A DNA stretch of 64,000 nt from DATAVB01 sp036267955 (GTDB lineage: Bacteria; Actinomycetota; Actinomycetes; Mycobacteriales; QHCD01): assembly GCA_036267955.1 (NCBI GenBank), contig DATAVB010000118.1, positions 62,001 to 126,000 of the forward strand, in the 5' to 3' direction. The notes below the pieces were generated by a model, which did no database searches, was not told where the DNA came from, and saw only the letters and a list, made by a program, of their open reading frames with translations. This document shows, piece after piece, positions 43,200 to 51,060 of this stretch (positions are counted from its first letter, which is position 1; the number at the start of each line of letters is the position of its first letter). Position numbers and translations under genes: made by a program.

Positions 43200-44432
43200 A
43201 TGGAACTCGGCGGGTGGTATCCGGATCCCGACGGCACGCCGGGGCGGGTCCGCTGGTGGGACGGCTCCGCGTCTGTCTGGACCGAGCACACCGCGCGGGC
43301 CGGCTCGGCCCAGGCCCGCCGGCCGCCGCAGGTCGACGGGCCGAAGAGCTGGTGGCAGCGGCTACGCCGCGAACAGCCGCAACCGGAGCCGGCGCTGGTG
43401 GCGCAACACGACTGGCGGGAACGTCCGGCCACGGCCGGGCCGGAGGTCGTGCCATACGACGACCCCGCGTCGGGCATCTACAACGCGCCGTACGACGCCC
43501 CGGCCCTCGAGCGGGCCGAGCCGGAGCGGGCCGTTCCCTACGAGGACCCGGCGGCCGGTATCTTCGCCGCCCGCTTGGACGAGGCCGGAAAGTCCATAAA
43601 GGACAGATCGCCGCAGTCAGTCGACGACGTCATCAGCTACGGCTCGGCACCGGTGGCGGACCGGTGGCGCGGAATGCTGCGCAATCCGGCCTTCGGGTAC
43701 TCGTTCATGGCGGTGCTGGTGGTCGCCGTGGTCGTGGTCGGTCTGGTCCTGACCGGTGGGGCGAAATCACCGCAGGACGATCCGCTGGCCCTGCCCAGTC
43801 AGAACAGCACGCAGGACAACCGGCCGCTGTTGGAACAGCTCTGCGCCAACACGAGCCCGTCCAACCCCGACCCGCACGCGCCAACGACTCCCGTGCCACC
43901 CGGCAATCGGATCATCGACACCAATGCGCACATCTCCTATTCGCAGCAGGGGACTCCCTTCCACGCCTGGGATCTGGGGCCGTGGGGGAACGTCGGGGGC
44001 GGCCTCGGCGAGATCTTCACCACCGGCCAGTATTTCGTGACGCAGGCCGACACGCCGGACCACAGCCCGTACATGGCGACGGTGCTGTCCGGGACGGTGC
44101 CGGCCACCTACAGCGACGACCCGCACCCGAACATCGAATGCGCGGCGCGGGTCATCGGCGACGATGTCCGGAAGTCGTATTACCCGCAGCCGAACACCCG
44201 CAAGGACCTGACCGCGAAGTCGATGACGATCAGCGGCCGGCCGGCGTACCTGCTGGAATTCCATTTGGCATTCGACGAGCCCGGATTCAACGCCAAGGGC
44301 GAACTGGTCGCGATCTGCGTGATCGACGTCCCGGGAAACAAAGCGGCTGCACTCTACGTGTCGATTCCTGATACACATCAGCAGTACGACAAGATTGTGC
44401 AGCCGCTCGTCAATTCGATCCGGGTCAATTAG
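43200..44432 (+). CDS. DUF2510 single-pass membrane protein
   Basis: Protein of 410 aa. It begins with a DUF2510 domain (GGWYPDPDGTPGRVRWWDGS, then SVWTEHT). An acidic/Pro linker with two similar YDDPASGIY / YEDPAAGIF motifs follows, then one TM helix (SFMAVLVVAVVVVGLVLTGG). The extracellular domain of about 230 residues has two Cys and no known catalytic motif. The ATG at 43200 has GGGAGAGG 10 nt upstream. It overlaps the convergent L,D-transpeptidase gene by 4 nt, hinting at an envelope role. Confidence 0.72.
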   Translation: MELGGWYPDPDGTPGRVRWWDGSASVWTEHTARAGSAQARRPPQVDGPKSWWQRLRREQPQPEPALVAQHDWRERPATAGPEVVPYDDPASGIYNAPYDAPALERAEPERAVPYEDPAAGIFAARLDEAGKSIKDRSPQSVDDVISYGSAPVADRWRGMLRNPAFGYSFMAVLVVAVVVVGLVLTGGAKSPQDDPLALPSQNSTQDNRPLLEQLCANTSPSNPDPHAPTTPVPPGNRIIDTNAHISYSQQGTPFHAWDLGPWGNVGGGLGEIFTTGQYFVTQADTPDHSPYMATVLSGTVPATYSDDPHPNIECAARVIGDDVRKSYYPQPNTRKDLTAKSMTISGRPAYLLEFHLAFDEPGFNAKGELVAICVIDVPGNKAAALYVSIPDTHQQYDKIVQPLVNSIRVN

Positions 44433-45685
44433 GCGTTACCGGCGCTCCAGACGCTCCACGGGACCTCCCAGTCGCCCCAGGTGTCACCCAGCGGCAACTT
44501 CGGGCCGGTCGAATTGATCACCTCGACCACATCGCCGACCCCGAGGTGGTTGTAGAACCAGATCGCGTCGGCCTCGTTCAGGTTGATGCAGCCGTGCGAC
44601 ACGTTCGCGACACCCTGGGACGCCACACTGTTCGGATTCTCGTGGACGAATTCCCCGTCGTCGGAAATCCGCTCGACGTAATATTCCTTCGAAATGTAGG
44701 ACGCCGGGCCGCTGCAGACACCGTAGGTGCACGAATTCATCGTGTATTCCTGCTGCTTCATCTGGATGACGTGCGGGCCGTTGTGCGTCGGCGTCTGGGT
44801 CTTTCCCATGCTGACGTTCATCGTTTTGACGGCCTGGCCGTTGTGATAGATCGTCATGTGCTCGTCTGCCGCATTCGCGACCGCGCGCCAGGAATCGTGC
44901 ACGGAATAGTTGATGGTGCGGCTCTCCTGGCCGTACACGCCGCCGCCGAGGTTGACCCCGAATACGTCGGCGTGCAGGGTGATCTTCGTGCCCGGCTGCC
45001 AGTAGACCTGCGGCCGGTAGTCCACCTGCCGGTCGGAGATCCAATACCAGGCGCCGGCCTGCGCGGGCGACGAGGTGACGCTGAGCGCCTTCTGGGCCGC
45101 CACCTTGTCCGTGATCGGCTGGTCGAAGCGGACCGCAATCGGCTCACCGATGCCGAATTCCGTGGTTGCCGGCGCCGGAATCACCGACGGGTACGTGGTG
45201 ACCGCCGGAGCCACCGTGGTGACCGTGCCGGACTTGTGCACGCTGCGGCCGTCCGTGCCGCGGGCAGCGGCACTGACCGTGTAGGTGCCGCCGTACGCCA
45301 GGGTCCCGGTGCTCGCCCACGACGCCCGGCTGGCCGAGTATGCGCCGGCGACCGGATTGCCGGCGCCGTCGGTGACCTTGACCGACCCCAGGGTGCCGCT
45401 GGTGACCTTCACCGAGATCGGTCGGGCCGGGCTGATCTGCGCCGAGGTCATCGCGATGGAGGCAACCGGCTGGGCCGGCGTGGTGGCCGTCGGGGCCGCG
45501 GTGGTCGGCGCCGCGCTGGATTGGCTGGACTGGCTCGACTGACTGGACGACGAGCCGGACGGCTTGTCGGTGGTGGGATCTGGCTGTGCCGAGTGCGCCG
45601 GATTTGAGCATCCGGCGAGAGCCGCCAGCGCCAGCAGCGCTGCCGACGCGGCGATGGTGCGGACACGGGCCGCAGGTTGGTGCAT
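44429..45685 (-). CDS. Lipoprotein L,D-transpeptidase
   Basis: Cell-wall cross-linking enzyme of 418 aa acting outside the membrane. Signal and lipobox LAALAGC (about residue 26) precede a Ser/Gln/Thr-rich linker (SSSSQSSQSSQSS). Two Ig-like domains follow, then a YkuD catalytic domain ending HENPNSVASQGVANVSHGCI, where SHGCINLN holds the catalytic His and Cys. Same architecture as mycobacterial LdtB-type enzymes that make 3-3 peptidoglycan links. Monocistronic, ahead of the sigma/membrane-partner unit in the same direction. Confidence 0.93.
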   Translation of the reverse strand: MHQPAARVRTIAASAALLALAALAGCSNPAHSAQPDPTTDKPSGSSSSQSSQSSQSSAAPTTAAPTATTPAQPVASIAMTSAQISPARPISVKVTSGTLGSVKVTDGAGNPVAGAYSASRASWASTGTLAYGGTYTVSAAARGTDGRSVHKSGTVTTVAPAVTTYPSVIPAPATTEFGIGEPIAVRFDQPITDKVAAQKALSVTSSPAQAGAWYWISDRQVDYRPQVYWQPGTKITLHADVFGVNLGGGVYGQESRTINYSVHDSWRAVANAADEHMTIYHNGQAVKTMNVSMGKTQTPTHNGPHVIQMKQQEYTMNSCTYGVCSGPASYISKEYYVERISDDGEFVHENPNSVASQGVANVSHGCINLNEADAIWFYNHLGVGDVVEVINSTGPKLPLGDTWGDWEVPWSVWSAGNA

Positions 45686-45726
45686 TCCTCACTCTTTTCG
45701 TTTCTCGTCGTCGATGTGTCAGTACG

Positions 45727-46677
45727 TCAGGGTGTGGTGCCTAGCCATGAGCAGTCAGGGTTGATGATCGGCCATGCCGAGGTGGCAGCCTGCATCAGCT
45801 CGTCGTTGGTGAGTTTGCGGGGGCTGCTGTCGGCCGTGGTGGCCGTCAGGGTTTGGCCGGCGCCAAGATCAACGGTCAGCTTGCCGGCCGCGAGCCGGGC
45901 CTTGTCGCCGTGCACCGTTCTGGTCCACCGTTTGTCCGGGACCGCCGGCCCGCGGTAGTTGTGGCTCAGCACCAGCTCCACCGGGCCCTCGTCGATGGTG
46001 GCCAGCCAGGCCGTCGGGCCGCCGTAGATCGACGCGACCCGGGTGCCGGAGCAGACCGGCGCGGTGCAGCTGACCGGCAGCCTGATGCCCAGCGGAGTGA
46101 CGGTTTTGACCGAGCCGGCCACCCGGATGGCGTCCTGGCGGGCGGTCTTGGACTTGGCGATCGTCACCGTCATCCAGCGGCCGGACCGCCACGGCACCTG
46201 CAGTTCATAGCCGCCGGCGGTGGGAAAACCGACGCTCGCGACACCGTCGATCGACACCGTCTCGTGCTTCCGGTCGGCGACCTTGTCCGGATTGGGCGCG
46301 TCGGCGACCTTGATGCGCTGGCCGGCGGCGAAGACGCGGGCCGTGCGGCCCGCCTCGTTCACGATCCGCTCGATCTCGGTGGCGCCCGGCGGCAGCCAGG
46401 TCGGTGCGTAATTGATCGCCCTGGCCGAGTAGTCCGACGGGCCGGACGCGGCCTGGACGGTCTCCGGGTGCCGTTCGCGGGAGATGTCCAGGTGCAGCGG
46501 CACGGTCACCGCCACCGCGGCCACCGTCGCGACGGTGGTGCCGATCGCGGCCCACCGGCGCTGCTGCCGCCGTCGCCGGATCCCGGCCTGGATGCCGGCG
46601 GCGACCTCCGGGACGGCTGGGGCGGCAACGTCGTAGTCGGCCAACGCGGTGCGCAGCCGATCCTCGGTGTGGGTCAC
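45727..46677 (-). CDS. Membrane partner of ECF sigma factor (putative anti-sigma or effector)
   Basis: Protein of 316 aa with a short cytosolic N terminus (LRTALADYDVAAPAVPEVAA), an Arg-rich stretch, one TM segment (WAAIGTTVATVAAVAVTVPL) and a long extracellular domain. No zinc-binding anti-sigma motif is seen. The GTG start at 46677 overlaps the sigma factor stop as GTGA, so the two are coupled; a membrane protein in this place usually regulates the sigma factor. That role is inferred only. The frame is open to 47043 but that part is antisense to sigma. Confidence 0.7.
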   Translation of the reverse strand: MTHTEDRLRTALADYDVAAPAVPEVAAGIQAGIRRRRQQRRWAAIGTTVATVAAVAVTVPLHLDISRERHPETVQAASGPSDYSARAINYAPTWLPPGATEIERIVNEAGRTARVFAAGQRIKVADAPNPDKVADRKHETVSIDGVASVGFPTAGGYELQVPWRSGRWMTVTIAKSKTARQDAIRVAGSVKTVTPLGIRLPVSCTAPVCSGTRVASIYGGPTAWLATIDEGPVELVLSHNYRGPAVPDKRWTRTVHGDKARLAAGKLTVDLGAGQTLTATTADSSPRKLTNDELMQAATSAWPIINPDCSWLGTTP

Positions 46678-47168
46678 CGGAGGCCTTCGGCCAGCGCGGG
46701 ATCGGTGAGCGTGGCGCGCAGCGTGGCCAGCGCCCGGGACCTGTAGCCGCGGACGGTGCCGACCGCGCAGCGCAGCATGTCGGCGATCTCGATGTCGGAG
46801 AGCCCTTCGTAATAGGAGAGAACGAGCACGACCCGCTGCTGACGGGGGAGGGCGGTCAAGCTCTGCCACACCTCGGCGCTGTCGGCCCGGGCCTGGGACG
46901 GATCGGGCACGACCTGCTCCGGGACGTCGGCGCGGGACTGCAGCTGCCGGACGCTCCACCGGCGGCGCCAGGACAGGAACTCGTTGGTGATGGCGCGGCG
47001 CACGTACAGCTCGGGCTGCTCCATGGCCGCCACCCGACGCCAACGCGCGTGCATCTTCACCATCACATCCTGAACGATGTCCTGGGCCAGGTGCGGCTCA
47101 CCGGTGAGCGCGGTGGCGTAACGGACGAGCGCGGCAAGCCTCGCCGCCACGAACTCCTCGAAGGTCAC
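46674..47168 (-). CDS. SigE-family ECF RNA polymerase sigma factor
   Basis: ECF sigma factor of 164 aa, the usual length of the actinobacterial SigE-type (SACE) group. Region 2: TFEEFVAARLAALVRYATAL, LAQDIVQDVMVKMHARW, YVRRAITNEFLSWRRR. Region 4: LPRQQRVVLVLSYYEGLSDI, EIADMLRCAVGTVRGYRSRA. The GTG at 47168 has GGGAGAGG 7 nt upstream; the open frame extends to 47330. It likely responds to envelope stress given the membrane partner and the transpeptidase next to it. Confidence 0.92.
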   Translation of the reverse strand: MTFEEFVAARLAALVRYATALTGEPHLAQDIVQDVMVKMHARWRRVAAMEQPELYVRRAITNEFLSWRRRWSVRQLQSRADVPEQVVPDPSQARADSAEVWQSLTALPRQQRVVLVLSYYEGLSDIEIADMLRCAVGTVRGYRSRALATLRATLTDPALAEGLR

Positions 47169-47365
47169 ACCCCGGTCCTCTCCCGCAACCTCTACTGACA
47201 AGACTCGGCCGGACACGTTTTCGTTGTGCCGGCCCGGTCGATTACTGGGTAACGACTTGGTCTCGTTCCGGAGGGCTCCCCTGACTGACGCTCCGTGGCC
47301 GACTGCTGACCGGGTGGATCCTGGGCACATCGTATGACGCTCGCACTGCGTGACGGAGCCCTATC

Positions 47366-47734
47366 TCAGTGCGCGATCACCGCGTATTCCAGCGCGGCGG
47401 CCGCCGGATCGATCAACAGTGGATGGGGGCCGTTCGGATCCAGAACCACTCGCACCCCGACCGGGAGCAGCCCGAGCAGGTCCAGCCCGGAGGTGCCGAA
47501 CCAGGCGCCCGGGCCGTTGAATCGGGCGAGCAGCCGCAGGTCGCTGAACACCGGCACGATCTCCAGGCCGGCGGACTCGAGCACCGTGACGCCGGGCGTG
47601 GGTGGGGCCGGGGAGAAGACGGTCGCCCGGGTGAACGTGTCGAGCAGTCGCTGGGCTGCGTCGGCGGCGATGGTGGCCCCGATCGTCGCGGCTATTTCCG
47701 GCAGGGCCCGGTCTGGCCGGGCAGGATCCGGCAC
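47366..47734 (-). CDS. SseB-like small protein, last gene of toxin operon
   Basis: Protein of 122 aa resembling the SseB N-terminal fold: TVFSPAPPTPGVTVLESAGL, IVPVFSDLRLLARFNG and GVRVVLDPNGPHPLLIDP. GTG start at 47734 with AAAGGGGG just upstream. It follows kptA by 35 nt in the WXG100-toxin-kptA unit. SseB/SUKH-like small proteins often act as immunity or chaperone in such cassettes, so an immunity role is possible; not shown. Confidence 0.6.
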   Translation of the reverse strand: MPDPARPDRALPEIAATIGATIAADAAQRLLDTFTRATVFSPAPPTPGVTVLESAGLEIVPVFSDLRLLARFNGPGAWFGTSGLDLLGLLPVGVRVVLDPNGPHPLLIDPAAAALEYAVIAH

Positions 47735-47769
47735 TGTTCCCCCTTTGCAGTCGGGTCGCGATTTCCGGC

Positions 47770-48402
47770 TCAGCCGGTCGTGAGGTAGCGCGCCGGCACG
47801 GCGTCGGCGAGCCAGACCACGGCATTGCCGGCATAGAAGGCGATCCCGTCCGAGTGCGCGGCGAGGGCATCGACCCGCAGGAGCGCCGGTCGCGGGTCGC
47901 GCCGGCAGCCGACCTCCCGTGCCACCTCCGCGGTGCGGGACAGGTGCACGAATTGCCGGGACATGGGGACCAGCCCGCGGCGCCGGATGTCCTCGAGCGC
48001 GCGGCACGCGGTGCCGTGAAAGAGCACCGCCGGCGGCTCGGCCGGAGTGCGATCCAGCCGGCCGGGCAGCGAGTGGCCGTAGCTGGCCCGGATCCGGTTG
48101 CCGGCAATCTCGTGCCGCTGTTTCGTCGCCGTCGCGATGACCGCCCCCAATTGGGCACGGTCGAGGTCTTTCCATCGGCCGCCCTCTTCTCGCAGTGCCA
48201 GCAGGACCTGGTCGATGTCGGCCCAGCCCTCCTCGTCCAGCTCCAGCTCGTAGCGCCACGGCTCGTGCCGCAACGCGTGCGACAGCGTCCGACTCAGCTG
48301 AACGTCGTGTCCCGGCGGCTCGCGATCGGGAGCCAGATCAGGTGCCAGATCGGGTGCCCGATCAGATGCAGGATCGGTTGGCCGGTCAGTTGCAGCGGAC
48401 AC
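47770..48402 (-). CDS. kptA: RNA 2'-phosphotransferase (KptA/Tpt1)
   Basis: Tpt1/KptA enzyme of 210 aa, which transfers an RNA 2'-phosphate to NAD+ and shares the ADP-ribosyltransferase fold. Core motifs: LSRTLSHALRHEPWRYELEL (Arg-His), NRIRASYGHS, LFHGTACRALEDI, GLVPMSRQFVHLS. The first 35 residues are a non-conserved Asp-Ala-Pro repeat (DRAPDLAPDLAPDRE) made by 12-bp DNA repeats. The GTG start lies 17 nt inside the upstream toxin gene. Bacteria generally lack the tRNA splicing that makes 2'-phosphates, so the tie to a toxin gene is notable. Confidence 0.85.
   Translation of the reverse strand: MSAATDRPTDPASDRAPDLAPDLAPDREPPGHDVQLSRTLSHALRHEPWRYELELDEEGWADIDQVLLALREEGGRWKDLDRAQLGAVIATATKQRHEIAGNRIRASYGHSLPGRLDRTPAEPPAVLFHGTACRALEDIRRRGLVPMSRQFVHLSRTAEVAREVGCRRDPRPALLRVDALAAHSDGIAFYAGNAVVWLADAVPARYLTTG
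48324..48383. repeat. Five 12-bp units in the kptA 5' end
   Basis: GATCGGGAGCCA, GATCAGGTGCCA, GATCGGGTGCCC, GATCAGATGCAG and GATCGGTTGGCC run head to tail at exact 12-bp spacing. In the gene strand they encode Asp-x-Ala-Pro-like tetrapeptides at the KptA N terminus, keeping frame. Confidence 0.85.
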
Positions 48403-49858
48403 GACCGGCCCCGATGTGCTCGGCGCCCGGGCCGGCGAGCCCGAATTCGCGCCCGTCGATCAACGGTCCGTTCTCCGGCGGAGCGTCGTGCGGCGCCGGA
48501 ACTGGAAGCGCGTTACCCAGCGGTTTCTCCCGGCTCGGCCGTACCGTCGGCGTGCCGTCTTCGGTGAGTCGGTTCCGGCGGAGTTGGGCGTTCAACCGCG
48601 ACTCGGGGCCGGCCTCGCCGGTGACGTCCTTCACGATCCATTGGCTGCGCGATATTCCTGCCTTCGCCAGTGCCTGCGACGACCTCGTGTTGAGGATGAG
48701 GGTGTTGTCGCCCCGCCGGATGATGTCGATCGGCAGGTCGGTTGGGTGCAGAACCCCGGATTTGAGATCCAGCACCACCCCATCCACGGTGCGCTGACCA
48801 AAGGTCCCGGTCCTGGAGAACTCCTCGCCGTACGACTTCTGCGCCAGTTTCGCGTGCGGAGTGAGGCCACGCCAGGCTGGTGAGCCGTCAATGACGGCCG
48901 GGTCGGCCTGCGTGGCTCTGGTGACCGCGACCATCTCCGGGGACAGGTCTGCGGCCGGCCGAACGACAGCCTCGGCGGCCGACCCGGCCCGGGCGAAGAT
49001 GCCGGCGGTGCCGAGCAGGATGCCGCCCACATTCACGCCGGTGTGGCCGAATGCTCTGGCTGGATCGGAGGCCCACTCATCCCAGTCCACAAAGGATCTG
49101 GCAAAGGCCTGACGCTGTCTGGGCAACCCACCGACCGCGAGCAGGCCTTCCCAGGAACGCGCGAAGGCAGCCGGATCGGTGCAGAGCGCACCGGTCAGTG
49201 CCCAGGTGCCTTTAGCCACATCGACGACGCCGTCGGCAATTCCGGTGCCGACGTCGATCAGGGTCCGGCCGAGGGCGGCGCCGCCGGTGACCAGATGGGT
49301 CATGCCGGAGATCGCACGGTGCAGCCGGCCAGGTTTCTTCGGGGCGCCATTTTCGGCGGCGGCCAGCACGCAGGCGGTATGGCGCGCGGACGCATCGACC
49401 CGGCCGCGCGCATCGGCCAATAGCCGGGTCGCCGCCGCGCGGTCGGCGTCGCCGGGATCCGGACCGTCCGGTTTTCGTCCGGCCAGCTCTGTGCCATGCC
49501 ACGAGCTGGTGGCCTGTTCGCCGCGGCCGTACCGGCCCTGCGCGGCCGCCGCGTCCGATTGGGCCTGCCGCAACACCTCGGCGTGCCGGACGATCGCACC
49601 ACGCGCCTGACCGAACGCATCCGACGCGGTGCCGAACCTGCCGGGTTGAATGTTGATCGCGCCGCGGAACGCGTTTCCACCGTGGCCCTGCCACGACCCG
49701 GAGTGAATCGCGGCCAGCCTGGCCTGACCCTCACCCATGCCGCGGGCGAGCAGGCCGAGGGTGTGGCCGAGCTCCTCCAACGCCTCGGGATCACCGGGGA
49801 TCAGCGTCGCCGGACCGGCCGTGGTCGACAGCTCAGTGGTCGACCGGTCAGTGCTCAC
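48386..49858 (-). CDS. WXG-type T7SS polymorphic toxin candidate
   Basis: Protein of 490 aa. Residues about 15-115 form a helical WXG100-like/T7SS-substrate domain (PEALEELGHTLGLLARGMGE, HSGSWQGHGGNAFRG). A middle region is Gly/Ala-rich and partly hydrophobic (HTGVNVGGILLGTAGIFARA). The C-terminal about 140 residues form a separate domain: GVVLDLKSGVLHPTDLPIDI, IRRGDNTLILNTRSSQALAK, AGISRSQWIVKDVTG, LNAQLRRNRLTEDGTPTVRP. This modular pattern is that of secreted polymorphic toxins. The C-terminal fold may be ParB/sulfiredoxin-like (DGN...NTRSSQAL), a weak guess. Start overlaps the WXG100-like gene by 11 nt; stop overlaps kptA. Confidence 0.7.
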   Translation of the reverse strand: MSTDRSTTELSTTAGPATLIPGDPEALEELGHTLGLLARGMGEGQARLAAIHSGSWQGHGGNAFRGAINIQPGRFGTASDAFGQARGAIVRHAEVLRQAQSDAAAAQGRYGRGEQATSSWHGTELAGRKPDGPDPGDADRAAATRLLADARGRVDASARHTACVLAAAENGAPKKPGRLHRAISGMTHLVTGGAALGRTLIDVGTGIADGVVDVAKGTWALTGALCTDPAAFARSWEGLLAVGGLPRQRQAFARSFVDWDEWASDPARAFGHTGVNVGGILLGTAGIFARAGSAAEAVVRPAADLSPEMVAVTRATQADPAVIDGSPAWRGLTPHAKLAQKSYGEEFSRTGTFGQRTVDGVVLDLKSGVLHPTDLPIDIIRRGDNTLILNTRSSQALAKAGISRSQWIVKDVTGEAGPESRLNAQLRRNRLTEDGTPTVRPSREKPLGNALPVPAPHDAPPENGPLIDGREFGLAGPGAEHIGAGRVRCN

Positions 49859-50144
49859 GGCGGTCCGCCCGGGCGACCGTCTCGTCGGTGTGCAGATAGA
49901 GCACGCCCGCCTTCTGCAGGGCGGATGCGGTCGTCTCCGCGTCGGTGATCAGACAGCCGCAGCCGTAGGACCAACGGTCCAGAAAGGACGCCGCCGCCAG
50001 CGTTACGGCGGGATGCCCGGCCTGGCTGGCATGCGATGCCAACCGGGCGTGGTGCCTCTGCACCTCGTGGGCGACCGAGGCGCCCTCGGTCAGGTGGTGT
50101 GCGACCTGTTTCAGCGACGCCGGATCAACTTCGATGTAACCCAT
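49848..50144 (-). CDS. WXG100-like T7SS partner protein
   Basis: Helical protein of 98 aa with the size and pattern of ESX/WXG100 partners: GYIEVDPASLKQVAHHLTEG, then HHARLASHASQAG, then a DRWSYGCG turn in place of WxG. It has a C-terminal YLHTDETVARAD, resembling the YxxxD/E export signal. First gene of the four-gene unit, overlapping the toxin start by 11 nt. It probably pairs with the large protein for T7 secretion; no secretion machinery is in the window. Confidence 0.72.
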   Translation of the reverse strand: MGYIEVDPASLKQVAHHLTEGASVAHEVQRHHARLASHASQAGHPAVTLAAASFLDRWSYGCGCLITDAETTASALQKAGVLYLHTDETVARADRREH

Positions 50145-50183
50145 GCGGCATTTCTAGCCGCCCGGACGCTCGGCGCGCTTGCG

Positions 50184-50211
50184 TTGTCCACAGGGGCATC
50201 GGTTGTCCACA
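50184..50211. promoter_or_regulatory. Pair of DnaA-box-like nonamers
   Basis: TTGTCCACA occurs at 50184-50192 and 50203-50211, 19 bp start to start and in the same orientation, in the intergenic space upstream of the WXG100-like gene. TTGTCCACA is the form preferred by high-GC actinobacterial DnaA. Confidence 0.5.
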
Positions 50212-50242
50212 GGTAGCGCTTGACGAGGCTGTTCGACGGAAT

Positions 50243-50947
50243 TCAGTCGATAGGTTGGACCGATGACGCCACCACGTCCCGCAGTCCCTGGTCGATCGCC
50301 ATCACCTCGACCTCGAGGTCGTCGGGCAGTTGGGTGCGCACTGCGGTCACCGCGTCCCGCAGCTCGCGCACCGAGCTGTCCGCGGCCGGCACCAGCCCCG
50401 CCACCAGACGGAGACCGCGGGCGCCGTCCTGCGCCTCGAACAGGTAGGCCTCCGCCACCTCGGGGCGGGTCAGCGTCACGTCGCGGACCATCGCCACCAC
50501 CGTGTCAGGGAGGGGGATGCGCGGTGACTGCACATTCACCATGACGTTGGAGATATCAGGGCTGTCCGGCGCCGAGTCGGCTGCCGGTCGGTCCTCCGCA
50601 TCCGGCTGAGCGGCCAGCAATGCCACCTTGTCCGACCGCAGCATGAGGGGAGTCTTGCCCTCGGGATTGACGTACATCCACAAATCTGCTTCCCAGCCGG
50701 GCGCCAGATCGCGGCCGGCGGCGACCAGATACGGCACTTCCGGCTCGGCGTGCCGGAGCCCGTCCAGGGTGGAGAATGCCGGGACGAACGAGCGCCCGTC
50801 GCCGGTTTCCTGCCGGCGGAAGCTCGTCGAATCGTCGATGGGCAGGTAGAGGTCGGTCCCGGCGAGCTCGGCGAGGACCTCGTTGAGCGAGATCTCTCCG
50901 GCGCGGCCGCGCGCGAGGGCGTCGTCGAGTCGGTCAGGTGAAGGCAT
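50243..50947 (-). CDS. SseB-family protein, two-domain
   Basis: Protein of 234 aa. An N-terminal SseB domain (TDLYLPIDD, SFVPAFSTLDGLRHAEPE, YLVAAGRDLAPGW) and a C-terminal SseB domain (VAMVRDVTLTRPEVAEAYLF, GLRLVAGLVPA) are visible. Begins PSPDRLDDALARGRAGEISL. The ATG at 50947 has a weak ribosome site; the frame continues to 51058. It lies in the same direction as the toxin unit but upstream of it across a DnaA-box pair. Enhanced-serine-sensitivity family; molecular role not known. Confidence 0.75.
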   Translation of the reverse strand: MPSPDRLDDALARGRAGEISLNEVLAELAGTDLYLPIDDSTSFRRQETGDGRSFVPAFSTLDGLRHAEPEVPYLVAAGRDLAPGWEADLWMYVNPEGKTPLMLRSDKVALLAAQPDAEDRPAADSAPDSPDISNVMVNVQSPRIPLPDTVVAMVRDVTLTRPEVAEAYLFEAQDGARGLRLVAGLVPAADSSVRELRDAVTAVRTQLPDDLEVEVMAIDQGLRDVVASSVQPID

Positions 50948-51036
50948 TGCCGCATTCTGCCCCGGACGGGGCAACCGTGCCGAGCCGGCGTCTCCCGTTA
51001 CCCGGTAATGAGACAAGAGCGCCGGCAGTTGACTAG

Positions 51037-51060
51037 GGTCAATCACGTGGTCAATCACGT
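51037..51060. repeat. 12-bp tandem duplication at an M16 peptidase start
   Basis: GGTCAATCACGT is repeated directly (51037-51048 and 51049-51060). Each copy yields an in-frame GTG (51047 and 51059), so two alternative start codons exist. Confidence 0.85.
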
